64,000 nt of DNA, taken from contig CAZNOG010000001.1 of the NCBI GenBank assembly GCA_964574635.1, positions 124,001-188,000 of the forward strand, read 5' to 3'. The DNA is from CAZNOG01 sp964574635 (GTDB lineage Bacteria > Bacteroidota > Bacteroidia > Flavobacteriales_D > Cryomorphaceae). Shown here in pieces: positions 44,496 through 52,699 of this stretch. The translations under genes and the position numbers were made by a program. Position 1 is the stretch's first letter, and every line of letters begins with the position of its first letter. The notes beneath the pieces were generated by a model. The model worked only from the letters and a program-made list of their open reading frames with translations. It had not been told where the DNA came from and searched no databases.

Positions 44496-45128
44496 ATGTG
44501 GACGAAGATGCCCGAGGCGATCAAGCCCTTGGCCAAAGACGTGATCTGGAATTTTTCGCGGGAAGAACCCGATATTTTCCTGACTTTCGACGATGGCCCC
44601 ACGCCGGGGGTGACCGACCGCGTACTCGATTACCTGAAGGAATTCGACGCCAAAGCGACTTTTTTCTGCGTGGGGGGGAACGTGCAAAAACACCCCGAAC
44701 TGTTTCAACGCATTTTGAGCGAAGGTCACGCCGTGGGAAACCACACCTGGAACCACATGAACGGCCGCAAATTCAGCGATTTCTCTTATTACAAGAACAT
44801 TTTACAGTGCGCCACGCTGGTCGATACGTCGCTGTTTCGGCCGCCCTACGGCATGCTCCGCCGCTCCCAGGTAAAAGTTCTGAAGAAGAGGTTCGACATC
44901 ATCATGTGGGACATACTTACCGGCGACTGGCGCAAGGACGTGAGCAAGGAAGAGTGTTTGGAGAACGCCGTGCGGCATACCCAAAACGGCGCCATCATCG
45001 TGATGCACGACAGCAAGAAAGCGGAGCGCAACGTGCTCTACACCCTTCCCGGTGCGCTGAAGATCTGGAAGGCGCGTGGTTTTTCGATGAAAACCATCCC
45101 GAATCGCGTGAGCGTATCGGAGGATTAA
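44496..45128 (+). CDS. Polysaccharide deacetylase family protein
   Basis: NodB-homology carbohydrate esterase of family CE4, 210 residues, which removes N-acetyl groups from chitin-like or peptidoglycan sugars. Catalytic motifs are visible: TFDDGP (Asp32 and Asp33), the metal-binding HTWNHM, the RPPYGM motif, DILTGDW, and VMHDS at the end. No signal peptide is seen, so the location is unclear. It begins six bases after the DUF2723 gene and is probably co-transcribed with it. It meets thioredoxin tail to tail with no gap. Confidence 0.9.
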   Translation: MWTKMPEAIKPLAKDVIWNFSREEPDIFLTFDDGPTPGVTDRVLDYLKEFDAKATFFCVGGNVQKHPELFQRILSEGHAVGNHTWNHMNGRKFSDFSYYKNILQCATLVDTSLFRPPYGMLRRSQVKVLKKRFDIIMWDILTGDWRKDVSKEECLENAVRHTQNGAIIVMHDSKKAERNVLYTLPGALKIWKARGFSMKTIPNRVSVSED

Positions 45129-45425
45129 TCACATGGCTTTTTCCATGGCCTCGAGGAGGGCGCTTTTCGGCATGGCTCCCGATTGACGCCACAACTGTTT
45201 CCCGTTTTTGAACAGGATGAAAGTCGGCACTCCCCGCACTCCGAAAGCTTTGGCCGCCCCCGGGTTTTTGTCGATGTCCACCTTCAATATGGTTGCGCGA
45301 TCCCCGATATCCGAAGCCAAGTCTTTGAGTACCGGCATCATGGTTTGACACGGCCCGCACCATTCCGCGAAGAAGTCCACGAGTACCGGCTTGTCGCCGT
45401 CGATGATTTCTTTGAATTTTGACAT
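45129..45425 (-). CDS. trxA: Thioredoxin
   Basis: Cytoplasmic dithiol redox protein, 98 residues, a short but complete thioredoxin fold. The active site WCGPC has Cys23 and Cys26. The cis-Pro segment is RGVPTFILFKNGK. It has no signal peptide. The stop abuts the deacetylase stop exactly. An exact -7 box lies about 53 bases upstream of the ATG. Confidence 0.93.
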   Translation of the reverse strand: MSKFKEIIDGDKPVLVDFFAEWCGPCQTMMPVLKDLASDIGDRATILKVDIDKNPGAAKAFGVRGVPTFILFKNGKQLWRQSGAMPKSALLEAMEKAM

Positions 45426-45477
45426 GATTGAGAATTTATCCGGGGCGAAACTCCGCCGCCGTGTGAACAGGTAAATA

Positions 45478-45485
45478 CAAAATTA
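45478..45485 (-). promoter_or_regulatory. -7 box for trxA
   Basis: On the minus strand TAATTTTG, an exact TAnnTTTG. Confidence 0.55.
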
Positions 45486-45523
45486 CCCATTTCGGCGGCA
45501 GTGGAAGTCCCTGGAATCAAAAG

Positions 45524-45556
45524 AAAGGGTTCGCGCACATTGTTCGCGAACCCTTT
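45524..45556 (-). terminator. Terminator after the RNase G gene
   Basis: Inverted repeat AAAGGGTTCGCG (45524-45535) and CGCGAACCCTTT (45545-45556) with a nine-base loop. On the minus strand it is followed by CTTTTG. It lies about 45 bases after the rng stop. Confidence 0.75.
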
Positions 45557-45599
45557 GAAATTTTTGTGGTGGCTTGTGGCGGAATACTCCGCTACAGTT

Positions 45600-47147
45600 C
45601 TAGTATTCGATCATTTCACCAGTCGGATCGAACATCTTGTATTGGAGGTAGGAATAGTCGGATTCATCCATGACGCGGATGCCCATTTTTAGATCGAGGC
45701 TCCACTTCCGGCGTTTGGAAATCAAACCGGAGCGCAAGTAGGCTCCCACGAAGGGATGAACCTTCAGCGTCACCTTTTTGACGTTTTTCTCCTCGCGGAG
45801 ATAGCGGAGGTTGTTCTCGATTTGGTCGGTCAGCAGGATGGAAGCCTGAACCTTTCCGGATCCTTGGCAGCAAGGGCATTTTTCTTCGGTGGAGATGTCC
45901 GTGACTTCCCGCACTCGTTGTCGGGTGATTTCCACCACGCCGAACCGGCTCGGGGGCAAAACGTTGTGCTTCGCCTTGTCCAGTCGGAGGAACTCCTTGA
46001 ATTTTTCGTAGAGCAGTCGCTGGTGGGCGCGGCTGGTCATGTCGATGAAATCGACCACGATGATACCGCCCATGTCGCGCAATCGGAGCAACCGGGCGAT
46101 TTCTTCCGCGCATTCGAGGTTGGTGTCCAGCGCGCTTTGCTCCTGGCCTTTGTCGCCGGTTTTACGGCTGCCGCTGTTGACGTCGATGACGTGCATGGCT
46201 TCCGTATGTTCGATGATGAGGTAGGCGCCGCTTTTCAGGTTGACCTGTCTGCCGAAAGAAGCTTTGATCTGCCTGTTGACCCCGAAGGTTTCGAACAAGT
46301 CCTTTTTGTCGTGGACTTTGATGAGTTTTTCGAGGTTGGGGGCGATTTGATGCAGGTATTCCCGGATTTCGTCGGCGATGCGTTGGTCGTTGACATGGAT
46401 ACGGGAAAACTTCGGGCTCAGCAGGTCTCGGAGCACCGTGGAGGTTCGGTTCAATTCGCCCAAAACCCTTTTCGGCGGCTTGGCCGTTTTGAGGTTTTGG
46501 AAGAGTTCTTCCCACCGTTCCACGAGGCTTCGAAGGTCGGCGTCGAGTTCGGCCACCTTTTTGTTTTCGGCCACCGTGCGCACGATGATACCGAAGTTGG
46601 GTGGTTTGATGCTTTGCATCAGCCTTTTCAGGCGCTTTCTTTCTTCCTCGTCCTTAATGCGTTGGGAGAGGGAGATTTTATCGCTGAAGGGCACCAGCAC
46701 GATGAACCGACCGGCGAGGGTCAGTTCGGAAGTCAGGCGGGGGCCTTTGGACGATATGGGTTCTTTGGCGACTTGCACGAGCACTCTCCGGCTTCCGGAG
46801 AGGACGTCGTTGATCTTACCGTGCTTGTCGATATCCTCTACGAGAGGAAAGTCTTTCAGGGAAGCCGTTTTTTGCTTGTTGCTCAAGGTTCCTTTGACGA
46901 ACTTGTCAAGAGATCGGAACTGTGGGCCCAGGTCGAGATAGTGCAGGAATGCATCTTTCTCGTAGCCAACATCGACGAAGGCGGCGTTCAAACCGGGAAC
47001 GACCCGGCGAACTTTGCCCAAATAAATGTCTCCAACCTCAAAGTCTTGAACTCCCCTTTCTTGGTGGAGTTCGGTAAGGACTTTATCTTGGAGAAAAGCA
47101 ATATCAACTTCGCTTCCCTTGGCGTTTACTATTAGCTCAAGATTCAC
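45600..47147 (-). CDS. rng: Ribonuclease E/G family protein
   Basis: Single-strand-specific endoribonuclease for rRNA maturation and mRNA decay; cytoplasmic, 515 residues. The N-terminal S1 domain contains VGDIYLGKVRRVVPGLNAAF and VDVGYEKDAFLHYLD. The catalytic DNase I-like domain has MHVIDVNSGS and GGIIVVDFIDM with the metal-binding Asp residues. The Zn-link is CPCCQGSGKV. The start is GTG at 47145-47147 (MNLELIVNAKGSEVDIAFL), matching the family start. It lies only five bases after an exact -7 box, so the message may be leaderless, or the gene is read from upstream. Confidence 0.93.
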   Translation of the reverse strand: MNLELIVNAKGSEVDIAFLQDKVLTELHQERGVQDFEVGDIYLGKVRRVVPGLNAAFVDVGYEKDAFLHYLDLGPQFRSLDKFVKGTLSNKQKTASLKDFPLVEDIDKHGKINDVLSGSRRVLVQVAKEPISSKGPRLTSELTLAGRFIVLVPFSDKISLSQRIKDEEERKRLKRLMQSIKPPNFGIIVRTVAENKKVAELDADLRSLVERWEELFQNLKTAKPPKRVLGELNRTSTVLRDLLSPKFSRIHVNDQRIADEIREYLHQIAPNLEKLIKVHDKKDLFETFGVNRQIKASFGRQVNLKSGAYLIIEHTEAMHVIDVNSGSRKTGDKGQEQSALDTNLECAEEIARLLRLRDMGGIIVVDFIDMTSRAHQRLLYEKFKEFLRLDKAKHNVLPPSRFGVVEITRQRVREVTDISTEEKCPCCQGSGKVQASILLTDQIENNLRYLREEKNVKKVTLKVHPFVGAYLRSGLISKRRKWSLDLKMGIRVMDESDYSYLQYKMFDPTGEMIEY

Positions 47148-47152
47148 GAAAA

Positions 47153-47160
47153 CAAAATTA
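47153..47160 (-). promoter_or_regulatory. -7 box abutting the rng start codon
   Basis: On the minus strand TAATTTTG, an exact TAnnTTTG, with five bases between it and the GTG start. Confidence 0.45.
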
Positions 47161-47252
47161 TATACCTAAGGAGACCGCTACCGCAACGGGGCGGCCCGGT
47201 CGTGATGAGGGGCGGTGACAACCGCCGATGATAACCCCGCGGGGCATCGTCA

Positions 47253-47342
47253 TTACTTCTTCTTGTGTCTGTTTTTCCTCAGGCGTTTCTTCCGTTTGTG
47301 AGTAGCCATCTTATGGCGTTTGCGTTTTTTACCGCTTGGCAT
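47253..47342 (-). CDS. AURKAIP1/COX24-domain mini-protein
   Basis: A 29-residue, extremely basic protein: MPSGKKRKRHKMATHKRKKR then LRKNRHKKK. It matches the short AURKAIP1/COX24 family proteins annotated in Bacteroidota, related to mitochondrial ribosomal protein mS38 and thought to be ribosome-associated. ATG at 47340-47342, stop TAA. It lies between the TPR protein gene and rng on the same strand. It is short enough to be missed by gene callers, but its composition is unmistakable. Confidence 0.8.
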   Translation of the reverse strand: MPSGKKRKRHKMATHKRKKRLRKNRHKKK

Positions 47343-47505
47343 AACTTTTTGAATTATTTAAATGCGTTGTTAAGCAATGTGTTTGCCGTTCGGCTGAATT
47401 TGGATGCGTTTCATCCGAAGGGCCGATGATTTCTTCCGGGAAACCTCGGGGAGTGTTCCACCGAGACCATGTGTTGTTCGGCCACCCGGGAGCCGTAAGA
47501 ATTCT

Positions 47506-48036
47506 TTAGAGTTCGGGGTGAAAGTGCTCCGGCGCTTCCGGATCAAACTCCCCGGACTTCAGTCTTTCGAGAATCCGAACCACCCCGTTGCGGATGATGG
47601 TATCGGTTTCCAAATCGACGTAAGTTTCCAATAGGGGAATGGCCTCATCCATGTGGCCTTCCGACATTTTTCCTTGCGCGAGCCAGAAATACGCCTGAGG
47701 GTATTTGCCTTCCGTATCATGACGGATGACCATACCGAAGCGCTTAGTGGCGTTGTCAAATTGCTGCGAAGTTAAGGAAAATTGGCCTAGGTGCCAATTG
47801 GCGTCGACTTGCGTGGAGTCTTCGCGAACGATATCCAACAACATGGTGATGCCTTCCATGGCGTTGTCGCCGGAGTGCACCAACCTCACCGCTTGATCGA
47901 TCTTTATTTTGATCGGATCAGCCGAGGCTTTCGCGACTTCCCTCTTTTCGGAGGGAAGCCGCGGAGCCATGATCAGCCAGAGCGTCAACAAAACAAATAC
48001 CGAGAGTATGAAAACGAGTCCTACCCGGTTATTCAT
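47506..48036 (-). CDS. Membrane-anchored tetratricopeptide-repeat protein
   Basis: 176 residues. An N-terminal hydrophobic anchor (NNRVGLVFILSVFVLLTLWL) has no clear cleavage site. Then come about two TPR units (DANWHLGQFSLTSQQFDNAT and AYFWLAQGKMSEGHMDEAIP) and a short acidic tail. It is probably an inner-membrane protein with its TPR domain in the periplasm. It follows the HU-like gene by 15 bases on the same strand. The function is unknown; the same gene order (HU, TPR, RNase G, beside mutY) is, as I recall, common in flavobacteria. Confidence 0.85.
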   Translation of the reverse strand: MNNRVGLVFILSVFVLLTLWLIMAPRLPSEKREVAKASADPIKIKIDQAVRLVHSGDNAMEGITMLLDIVREDSTQVDANWHLGQFSLTSQQFDNATKRFGMVIRHDTEGKYPQAYFWLAQGKMSEGHMDEAIPLLETYVDLETDTIIRNGVVRILERLKSGEFDPEAPEHFHPEL

Positions 48037-48051
48037 CTGTACGACGTTGGA

Positions 48052-48360
48052 TTACTTCTTCTTCTTTTTGCTTTTCACTTTTACGTTGCGCTTCACGTCT
48101 TCAACGAAAGATTTTGAAGGTTTGAAGGCAGGTATGTTGTGGGCCGGAATCACGATGGGTTCCTTGGCCGAAATGTTGCGACCGATTTTCTCGGCGCGTT
48201 CCTTCACGATGAAGCTTCCGAAACCGCGGAGGTATACGTTTTCCCCCTTGGTGATGGAATTCTTCACCGTCTTCATGAAGGCTTCTATGGTTGTTTGTAC
48301 CGCTACTTTTTCAATACCGGTCTCTTCAGCAATTTCTGCTACGACATCTGCTTTGGTCAT
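48052..48360 (-). CDS. HU/IHF family DNA-binding protein
   Basis: Nucleoid protein that bends DNA as a dimer, 102 residues. KADVVAEIAEETGIEKVAVQ is the helical half. VYLRGFGSFIVKERAEKIGR and IPAHNIPAFKPSKSF form the DNA-binding beta arms, with the Pro intercalation site in the arm. A Lys-rich tail (VKVKSKKKKK) extends the usual length of about 90. Divergent from mutY, with its own exact -7 box. Confidence 0.93.
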   Translation of the reverse strand: MTKADVVAEIAEETGIEKVAVQTTIEAFMKTVKNSITKGENVYLRGFGSFIVKERAEKIGRNISAKEPIVIPAHNIPAFKPSKSFVEDVKRNVKVKSKKKKK

Positions 48361-48408
48361 AATGCTTTTAACTTTGCTTTAGTTAGACAATAAATTGGAT
48401 TCGACGCG

Positions 48409-48416
48409 CAAATATA
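48409..48416 (-). promoter_or_regulatory. -7 box for the HU-like gene
   Basis: On the minus strand TATATTTG, an exact TAnnTTTG, about 48 bases before the ATG. Confidence 0.6.
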
Positions 48417-48491
48417 CCTGATAGCAATCGGATCGGAAACCATTTTCGCTAAATTACCTCTTTTAGCCCGTGAGATATAAGCATTTAAGGG

Positions 48492-49544
48492 ATGAATGAA
48501 TTTAAAGAGCTCATTTTTTGGTATTTGAAATGCAAAAGAAACCTCCCTTGGAGGGAGATTCGAGACCCATATCGCCTATGGGTTTCTGAAATTATCCTCC
48601 AACAAACACGGGTTGAAACCGGAACTGAGTACTATTTAAGGTTCGTTAACACTTACCCGGACGTCCTCTCTTTGGCCCGGGCGGATGAACACGATGTGCT
48701 CAAACTTTGGCAGGGGCTGGGGTATTATTCCCGAGCCCGAAATATGCTTTCCACCGCGCGGTACATCGCCGAACACCTCGGAGGAGTTTTCCCCGACAGC
48801 TACGAGGGATTGATCAAACTCAAAGGCGTGGGACCCTACACCGCGGCCGCCATCGCCTCCTTCGCATACCGATTGCCCCACGCGGCCGTCGACGGCAACG
48901 TCGCTCGAGTGCTTTCGAGGGTGTTCGACATCGATCGGCCGGTGAATACCTCTGAAGGGGGAAAGATCATCGCCCGACTCGCCGATGAAGTCCTCGACAG
49001 GGAAAGACCCGACTTGCACAACCAAGCCATGATGGAATTGGGCGCCACGGTTTGTACCCCTCGGCGCCCACTGTGCGACGAATGCCCCTTGCGGTTGGGG
49101 TGCCGAGCCCGGCAAAACGGCACCGTACTGCAAAGACCCGTCAAGACCTCCCGGACGAAACCCGTGGTGCGACACATGGATTATGCGGTTCTTCACACCG
49201 AAGACAAATTGATCTTCCGCCGGCGTCTGGAAGAGGATATCTGGAAAGGCCTGCACGATTTCGCGGCTTTGGAAGGGTACGACAACCCCGACTCCGATCG
49301 CCTCCTGTCTTTCGTCGCCGAAACTTTTCCCTACGCCTCGATCGACAAAGCTCCCCTCGCCCCGCGCATGGCCATTACCCACATGCTTTCCCACAGAAGG
49401 TTGGAAACGCGTTTTTGGGAGTTCGAACTGTCGGGGATCGTGCCCGAAGATTCCGTATATTTAAGCGTTGATAAAACCGACGTGAAAAGCGTGGCCGTGC
49501 CGCGTCCTATTGAGCGTTACCTCAAGGCAGCCAAGTGGGTGTGA
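48492..49544 (+). CDS. mutY: A/G-specific adenine glycosylase
   Basis: Base-excision repair enzyme that removes A opposite 8-oxoG, 350 residues. The catalytic Glu33 lies in WVSEIILQQT. The helix-hairpin-helix is LKGVGPYTAAAIASFAY, with the catalytic Asp in AAVDGNVARVLSRVF. The Fe-S cluster has the spacing C-x6-C-x2-C-x5-C (CTPRRPLCDECPLRLGC). A C-terminal NUDIX-like domain for 8-oxoG recognition follows (about 225-350). It is followed by ssb, gldE and gldD on the same strand. Confidence 0.95.
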   Translation: MNEFKELIFWYLKCKRNLPWREIRDPYRLWVSEIILQQTRVETGTEYYLRFVNTYPDVLSLARADEHDVLKLWQGLGYYSRARNMLSTARYIAEHLGGVFPDSYEGLIKLKGVGPYTAAAIASFAYRLPHAAVDGNVARVLSRVFDIDRPVNTSEGGKIIARLADEVLDRERPDLHNQAMMELGATVCTPRRPLCDECPLRLGCRARQNGTVLQRPVKTSRTKPVVRHMDYAVLHTEDKLIFRRRLEEDIWKGLHDFAALEGYDNPDSDRLLSFVAETFPYASIDKAPLAPRMAITHMLSHRRLETRFWEFELSGIVPEDSVYLSVDKTDVKSVAVPRPIERYLKAAKWV

Positions 49545-49560
49545 GCGTCGGTCGAATACG

Positions 49561-49568
49561 TATATTTG
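49561..49568 (+). promoter_or_regulatory. -7 box for ssb-gldE-gldD
   Basis: TATATTTG, an exact TAnnTTTG, 22 bases before the ssb ATG and just after the mutY stop. Confidence 0.6.
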
Positions 49569-49590
49569 TCGCATCTAACAATTTGAAATC

Positions 49591-50055
49591 ATGGCCGGAG
49601 TAAATAAAGTGATATTGGTTGGCAATCTAGGTGCCGATCCCGAAGTGCGAACCCTGGAGAACGGTGTGAAAGTCGCCCGCATCAACGTAGCGACCACGGA
49701 AGTGTACCGCGATAAAACCGGTGAGAGAAGGGAGTTGACCGAATGGCACCAAGTGACCCTGTGGAGGGGCCTTGCGGATATCGCCGAGAAATACCTCTCC
49801 AAAGGCAAGCAAGTGTACTTGGAGGGCAAACTGAAAACCAGGAAATGGGCCGATTCCGAAGGCCGTGACCGATACACCACCGAAGTGGTGGCCGACGTGC
49901 TGCAAATGCTCGGCCGCGCCCCGGGATCCGATGGCGGTAGCCACACCCGATCTCAAGAGCGCAATGCACAGGAAGGCGGAAGCTCCACCAACCAACCGCG
50001 CTCCCAATACGCCGGACAATCCTCCGGCCACGACGACGATGACCTCCCGTTCTGA
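49591..50055 (+). CDS. ssb: Single-stranded DNA-binding protein
   Basis: Homotetrameric OB-fold protein for replication and repair, 154 residues. It begins MAGVNKVILVGNLGADPEVR. The OB core contains TEWHQVTLWRGLADIAEKYL and GKQVYLEGKLKTRKW. A Gln/Ser/Gly-rich linker leads to the acidic C-terminal tip DDDDLPF that binds partner proteins. The gldE start follows 27 bases after the stop. Confidence 0.96.
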   Translation: MAGVNKVILVGNLGADPEVRTLENGVKVARINVATTEVYRDKTGERRELTEWHQVTLWRGLADIAEKYLSKGKQVYLEGKLKTRKWADSEGRDRYTTEVVADVLQMLGRAPGSDGGSHTRSQERNAQEGGSSTNQPRSQYAGQSSGHDDDDLPF

Positions 50056-50082
50056 AAATGGGTTTAACGAATCAACCAACCG

Positions 50083-51414
50083 TTGGAACCTCCCGATTTT
50101 GAGCCGTTAGGGCGATTCTTGACATTGCTTCAGATTTCTTCCAACCTGCCTTACGGCGCCCTGACCGCAGCGGCCGTATTGCTGATGTTCTCCGCGCTGT
50201 TCTCCGCCTCGGAAGTGGCCTTTTTCACCTTTGAAGAGGGTGGGGAAGAGGCGCTGCGAAACGATTCTTCCAAAACCGGGGGACGCATTCAAAAGTTGCT
50301 CGCACAACCGCGGCGCTTGATGACCTCCCTTTTGATCGCCAACGTTTTCGCCAACGTCGGCGCCGCCGTGTTTACCTACCATTTTTTCAGAAGCGGAGGC
50401 TTCGGGGTGCACCCTCCCAACGAGGGGATTTGGCTGTACATCGCCGTGCCGGCCTTCGCCATCTTGCTGCTGGGCGAAATTATCCCCCGACTATGCGCCT
50501 CGGCCAAACCCGAGGCCATCCGCAAATTCATGGCTCTACCCCTTCGCATGGTCATCCCCTTGTTTTCGCCCTTAAGCAAGGTGTTCATGCGCGGAGAAGA
50601 AGCCATAAAACCGAACGGCCACTACGGACTTTCCGAACTTTCCGTGGGTGATTTGGAACAGGCCTTCGAATTGACCCGCGATGAATCCATGGAGCCCGAC
50701 GAAGAAAAAATCCTCAAGGGGATCGTACGCTTCGGAGGTACGGACGTAAAGCAAATCATGACTCCACGCACCGAGGTCTTCGCCTTCGATGCCAAAATGG
50801 ACTTCTCCGACGTGCTTTCCGAAGTGCTGGAAAGGGGGTATTCCCGGGTGCCGATCTACAGGGAAACACTCGATCACGTGATCGGCGTGCTGTACCTGAA
50901 AGACTTGCTGCCCTACGCGGAAGAGAAAAACCTCTATTGGCAAAACCTCCTTCGGCCCACCTATTTCGTTCCGGAAAACAAAAAGCTCGACGATTTGCTC
51001 AAGGAATTTCAGGAGCGAAAGGTGCACTTGGCCATCGTTGTCGATGAGTACGGCGGAACTTCGGGGATCGTCAGCCTCGAAGACATCCTCGAAGAGGTCG
51101 TCGGTGAAATCGCCGATGAATTCGACGATGAAGACATTTACTACTCCAAGCTCGACGACCACAATTACGTCTTCGAAGCCAAAACCCCGCTGGTGGACAT
51201 GTACAAAATCCTGGACATCGACGGGCAGGAATGGGAGGAGGCCAAGGGCGAATCCGATACCCTGGCGGGATTTGTGCTGGAGCTCGCTGGAAGGATTCCC
51301 ATGAAAAACGAAAAAGTGAAATTCCACGATTACACCATCACCATCGAAGCCGCAGACCGCCGCAAGGTCAAACGCGTAAAGTTGAGCATCGGCCGTGACG
51401 GCGACGAAAGCTGA
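50083..51414 (+). CDS. gldE: Gliding motility-associated protein GldE (CNNM/CBS family)
   Basis: Inner-membrane protein of the hemolysin C/CorC-like family, 443 residues. The N-terminal DUF21/CNNM domain has three or four membrane segments (about 15-160). Two CBS motifs follow (IMTPRTEVFAFDAKMDFSDV and VDEYGGTSGIVSLEDILEEV), then a C-terminal CorC/HlyC domain. In flavobacteria GldE works with GldD and is needed for gliding and T9SS. The start is TTG at 50083 (MEPPDFEPLGRFLTLLQ); no upstream ATG fits. It lies between ssb and gldD as in flavobacterial genomes. Confidence 0.92.
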   Translation: MEPPDFEPLGRFLTLLQISSNLPYGALTAAAVLLMFSALFSASEVAFFTFEEGGEEALRNDSSKTGGRIQKLLAQPRRLMTSLLIANVFANVGAAVFTYHFFRSGGFGVHPPNEGIWLYIAVPAFAILLLGEIIPRLCASAKPEAIRKFMALPLRMVIPLFSPLSKVFMRGEEAIKPNGHYGLSELSVGDLEQAFELTRDESMEPDEEKILKGIVRFGGTDVKQIMTPRTEVFAFDAKMDFSDVLSEVLERGYSRVPIYRETLDHVIGVLYLKDLLPYAEEKNLYWQNLLRPTYFVPENKKLDDLLKEFQERKVHLAIVVDEYGGTSGIVSLEDILEEVVGEIADEFDDEDIYYSKLDDHNYVFEAKTPLVDMYKILDIDGQEWEEAKGESDTLAGFVLELAGRIPMKNEKVKFHDYTITIEAADRRKVKRVKLSIGRDGDES

Positions 51415-51417
51415 GGC

Positions 51418-52002
51418 ATGAACAGGATTACCTCCATCGGTACATTGATTTTCGCGGCGCTTGTTTGGATGGCTTGCGCGGACAACCCCGTGCCCAAGCC
51501 GGTGGGGTACTTCCGCATCGATTTGCCGGGACACAAATACAAGGAACGACAAATCGACTGCCCCTTCGGATTCGAAATTTCCGAGTACAGCCGTTTGGAG
51601 TGGCCCGAAAGGGAAAATCCCGACGAAAAATGCTGGTTCGGTATCGTCTACCCCCAATTCGACGTGCACATTTACATCACTTACAAGACGATCGAAGGCG
51701 ACGACTTGAGGCAGTACATCGAAGAGTCGCGCACATTGGCGTACGAACACCGCATCAAGGCCAATCGCATCGCCACCGAAACCATAGAGAGGGATTCGGC
51801 CGACGTCTACGGCCTCACCTACGATTTGGGTGGAGAGGTGGCCTCGCCCTACCAATTTTACCTCACCGACAGCACCACGCATTTCCTGCGCGGATCGCTC
51901 TATTTCAACGCGAGGCCAAATCCCGACAGCATCGCGCCCGTCTTGGATTTCGTAAAGAAAGACCTCCGGCATTTCACCCGGTCCTTCTATTGGAAGGAAT
52001 AA
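51418..52002 (+). CDS. gldD: Gliding motility lipoprotein GldD
   Basis: Lipoprotein required for gliding and T9SS function in Flavobacterium, 194 residues. The signal sequence MNRITSIGTLIFAALVWMAC ends in a lipobox with Cys20. The GldD core follows: PKPVGYFRIDLPGHKYKE, CPFGFEISEYSRLEWP and FYLTDSTTHFLRGSLYFNA, ending in FTRSFYWKE. It starts three bases after gldE. The presence of gldD and gldE fits the two T9SS cargo proteins elsewhere in this window. Confidence 0.93.
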   Translation: MNRITSIGTLIFAALVWMACADNPVPKPVGYFRIDLPGHKYKERQIDCPFGFEISEYSRLEWPERENPDEKCWFGIVYPQFDVHIYITYKTIEGDDLRQYIEESRTLAYEHRIKANRIATETIERDSADVYGLTYDLGGEVASPYQFYLTDSTTHFLRGSLYFNARPNPDSIAPVLDFVKKDLRHFTRSFYWKE

Positions 52003-52033
52003 GTAGAGGAGAAATTACGGCGCCCTTCCTTAA

Positions 52034-52546
52034 TTAAAAGAGCCTCGAGAACACCTCGAAGAAGTTGGGTAGTTCGTAGTGCGTATAGGCTTTCGGCAGA
52101 GCCAGCTCCCGGTGGTCTTCCTTGGGGGCGAGCGCCGCTTTCACATTCGTGGCCGAAGCCGCCGCGGAATCGAGAACCGTAGAGGACGATACGCGGAATG
52201 CGCCTCCGCCCATGGTTTCTATCGCCCGGGCCAGTTCATCGGGGGAGGTGAGCGCCGGGTCGTAGGCCACGTGCGCCCGGTCGCGGGGATCGTCGTCCGT
52301 GGTGTTTCCAAACACGAAATCAATATCCGCAACGCCCTCCAAAGCGGTCAGTTCCAGATACACGCGGCCCGCGCAGGCGAGCTCGCAGCCCATGCCTTCG
52401 ATCACCATCTCGACGGTTTGCATCGAGGTGGTCGCGGGGTTGGCAGCCCGTCGGTCTTGATCGACGGCTTGGTTCTCGCATCCCGAAAGGCCGATGGCCA
52501 GAACGGATGCCAGCACGAGATGGTGGATGGATGCCCCGATTTTCAT
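52034..52546 (-). CDS. Lipoprotein with a heavy-metal-associated-like domain
   Basis: 170 residues with a signal peptide and lipobox (AIGLSGC, Cys23). Next comes a segment resembling an HMA domain: MQTVEMVIEGMGCELACAGR and ELTALEGVADIDFVFGN, then DRAHVAYDPALTSPDELARA. The usual GMxCxxC motif is altered to GMGCELAC, giving three residues between the cysteines. It may bind copper or a related ion in the envelope, but altered spacing makes that uncertain. It is convergent with gldD and has an exact -7 box upstream. Confidence 0.78.
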   Translation of the reverse strand: MKIGASIHHLVLASVLAIGLSGCENQAVDQDRRAANPATTSMQTVEMVIEGMGCELACAGRVYLELTALEGVADIDFVFGNTTDDDPRDRAHVAYDPALTSPDELARAIETMGGGAFRVSSSTVLDSAAASATNVKAALAPKEDHRELALPKAYTHYELPNFFEVFSRLF

Positions 52547-52574
52547 TCCCGGTTTTTATTGAGGTTGGTTCTCG

Positions 52575-52582
52575 CAAATGTA
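52575..52582 (-). promoter_or_regulatory. -7 box for the HMA-like lipoprotein gene
   Basis: On the minus strand TACATTTG, an exact TAnnTTTG, 28 bases before the ATG. Confidence 0.55.
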
Positions 52583-52670
52583 GGAAATTCATCGGATCGT
52601 TTACCGGCAGGGGAGAAAATTTATGAGTTGAGCCCGATTCCTACCTCGCTCTAAACAACCGAGTTGCAGC

Positions 52671-52694
52671 GCGTGAGGGGTGCAGGCGGCATCC
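52671..52694 (+). repeat. CGGCATCC box (partial copy of the structured repeat)
   Basis: GCGTGAGGG...CGGCATCC, 19 of 24 bases identical to the box at 17638-17661, followed here by TTTTTTG instead of a stem-loop. Confidence 0.6.
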
Positions 52695-52699
52695 TTTTT

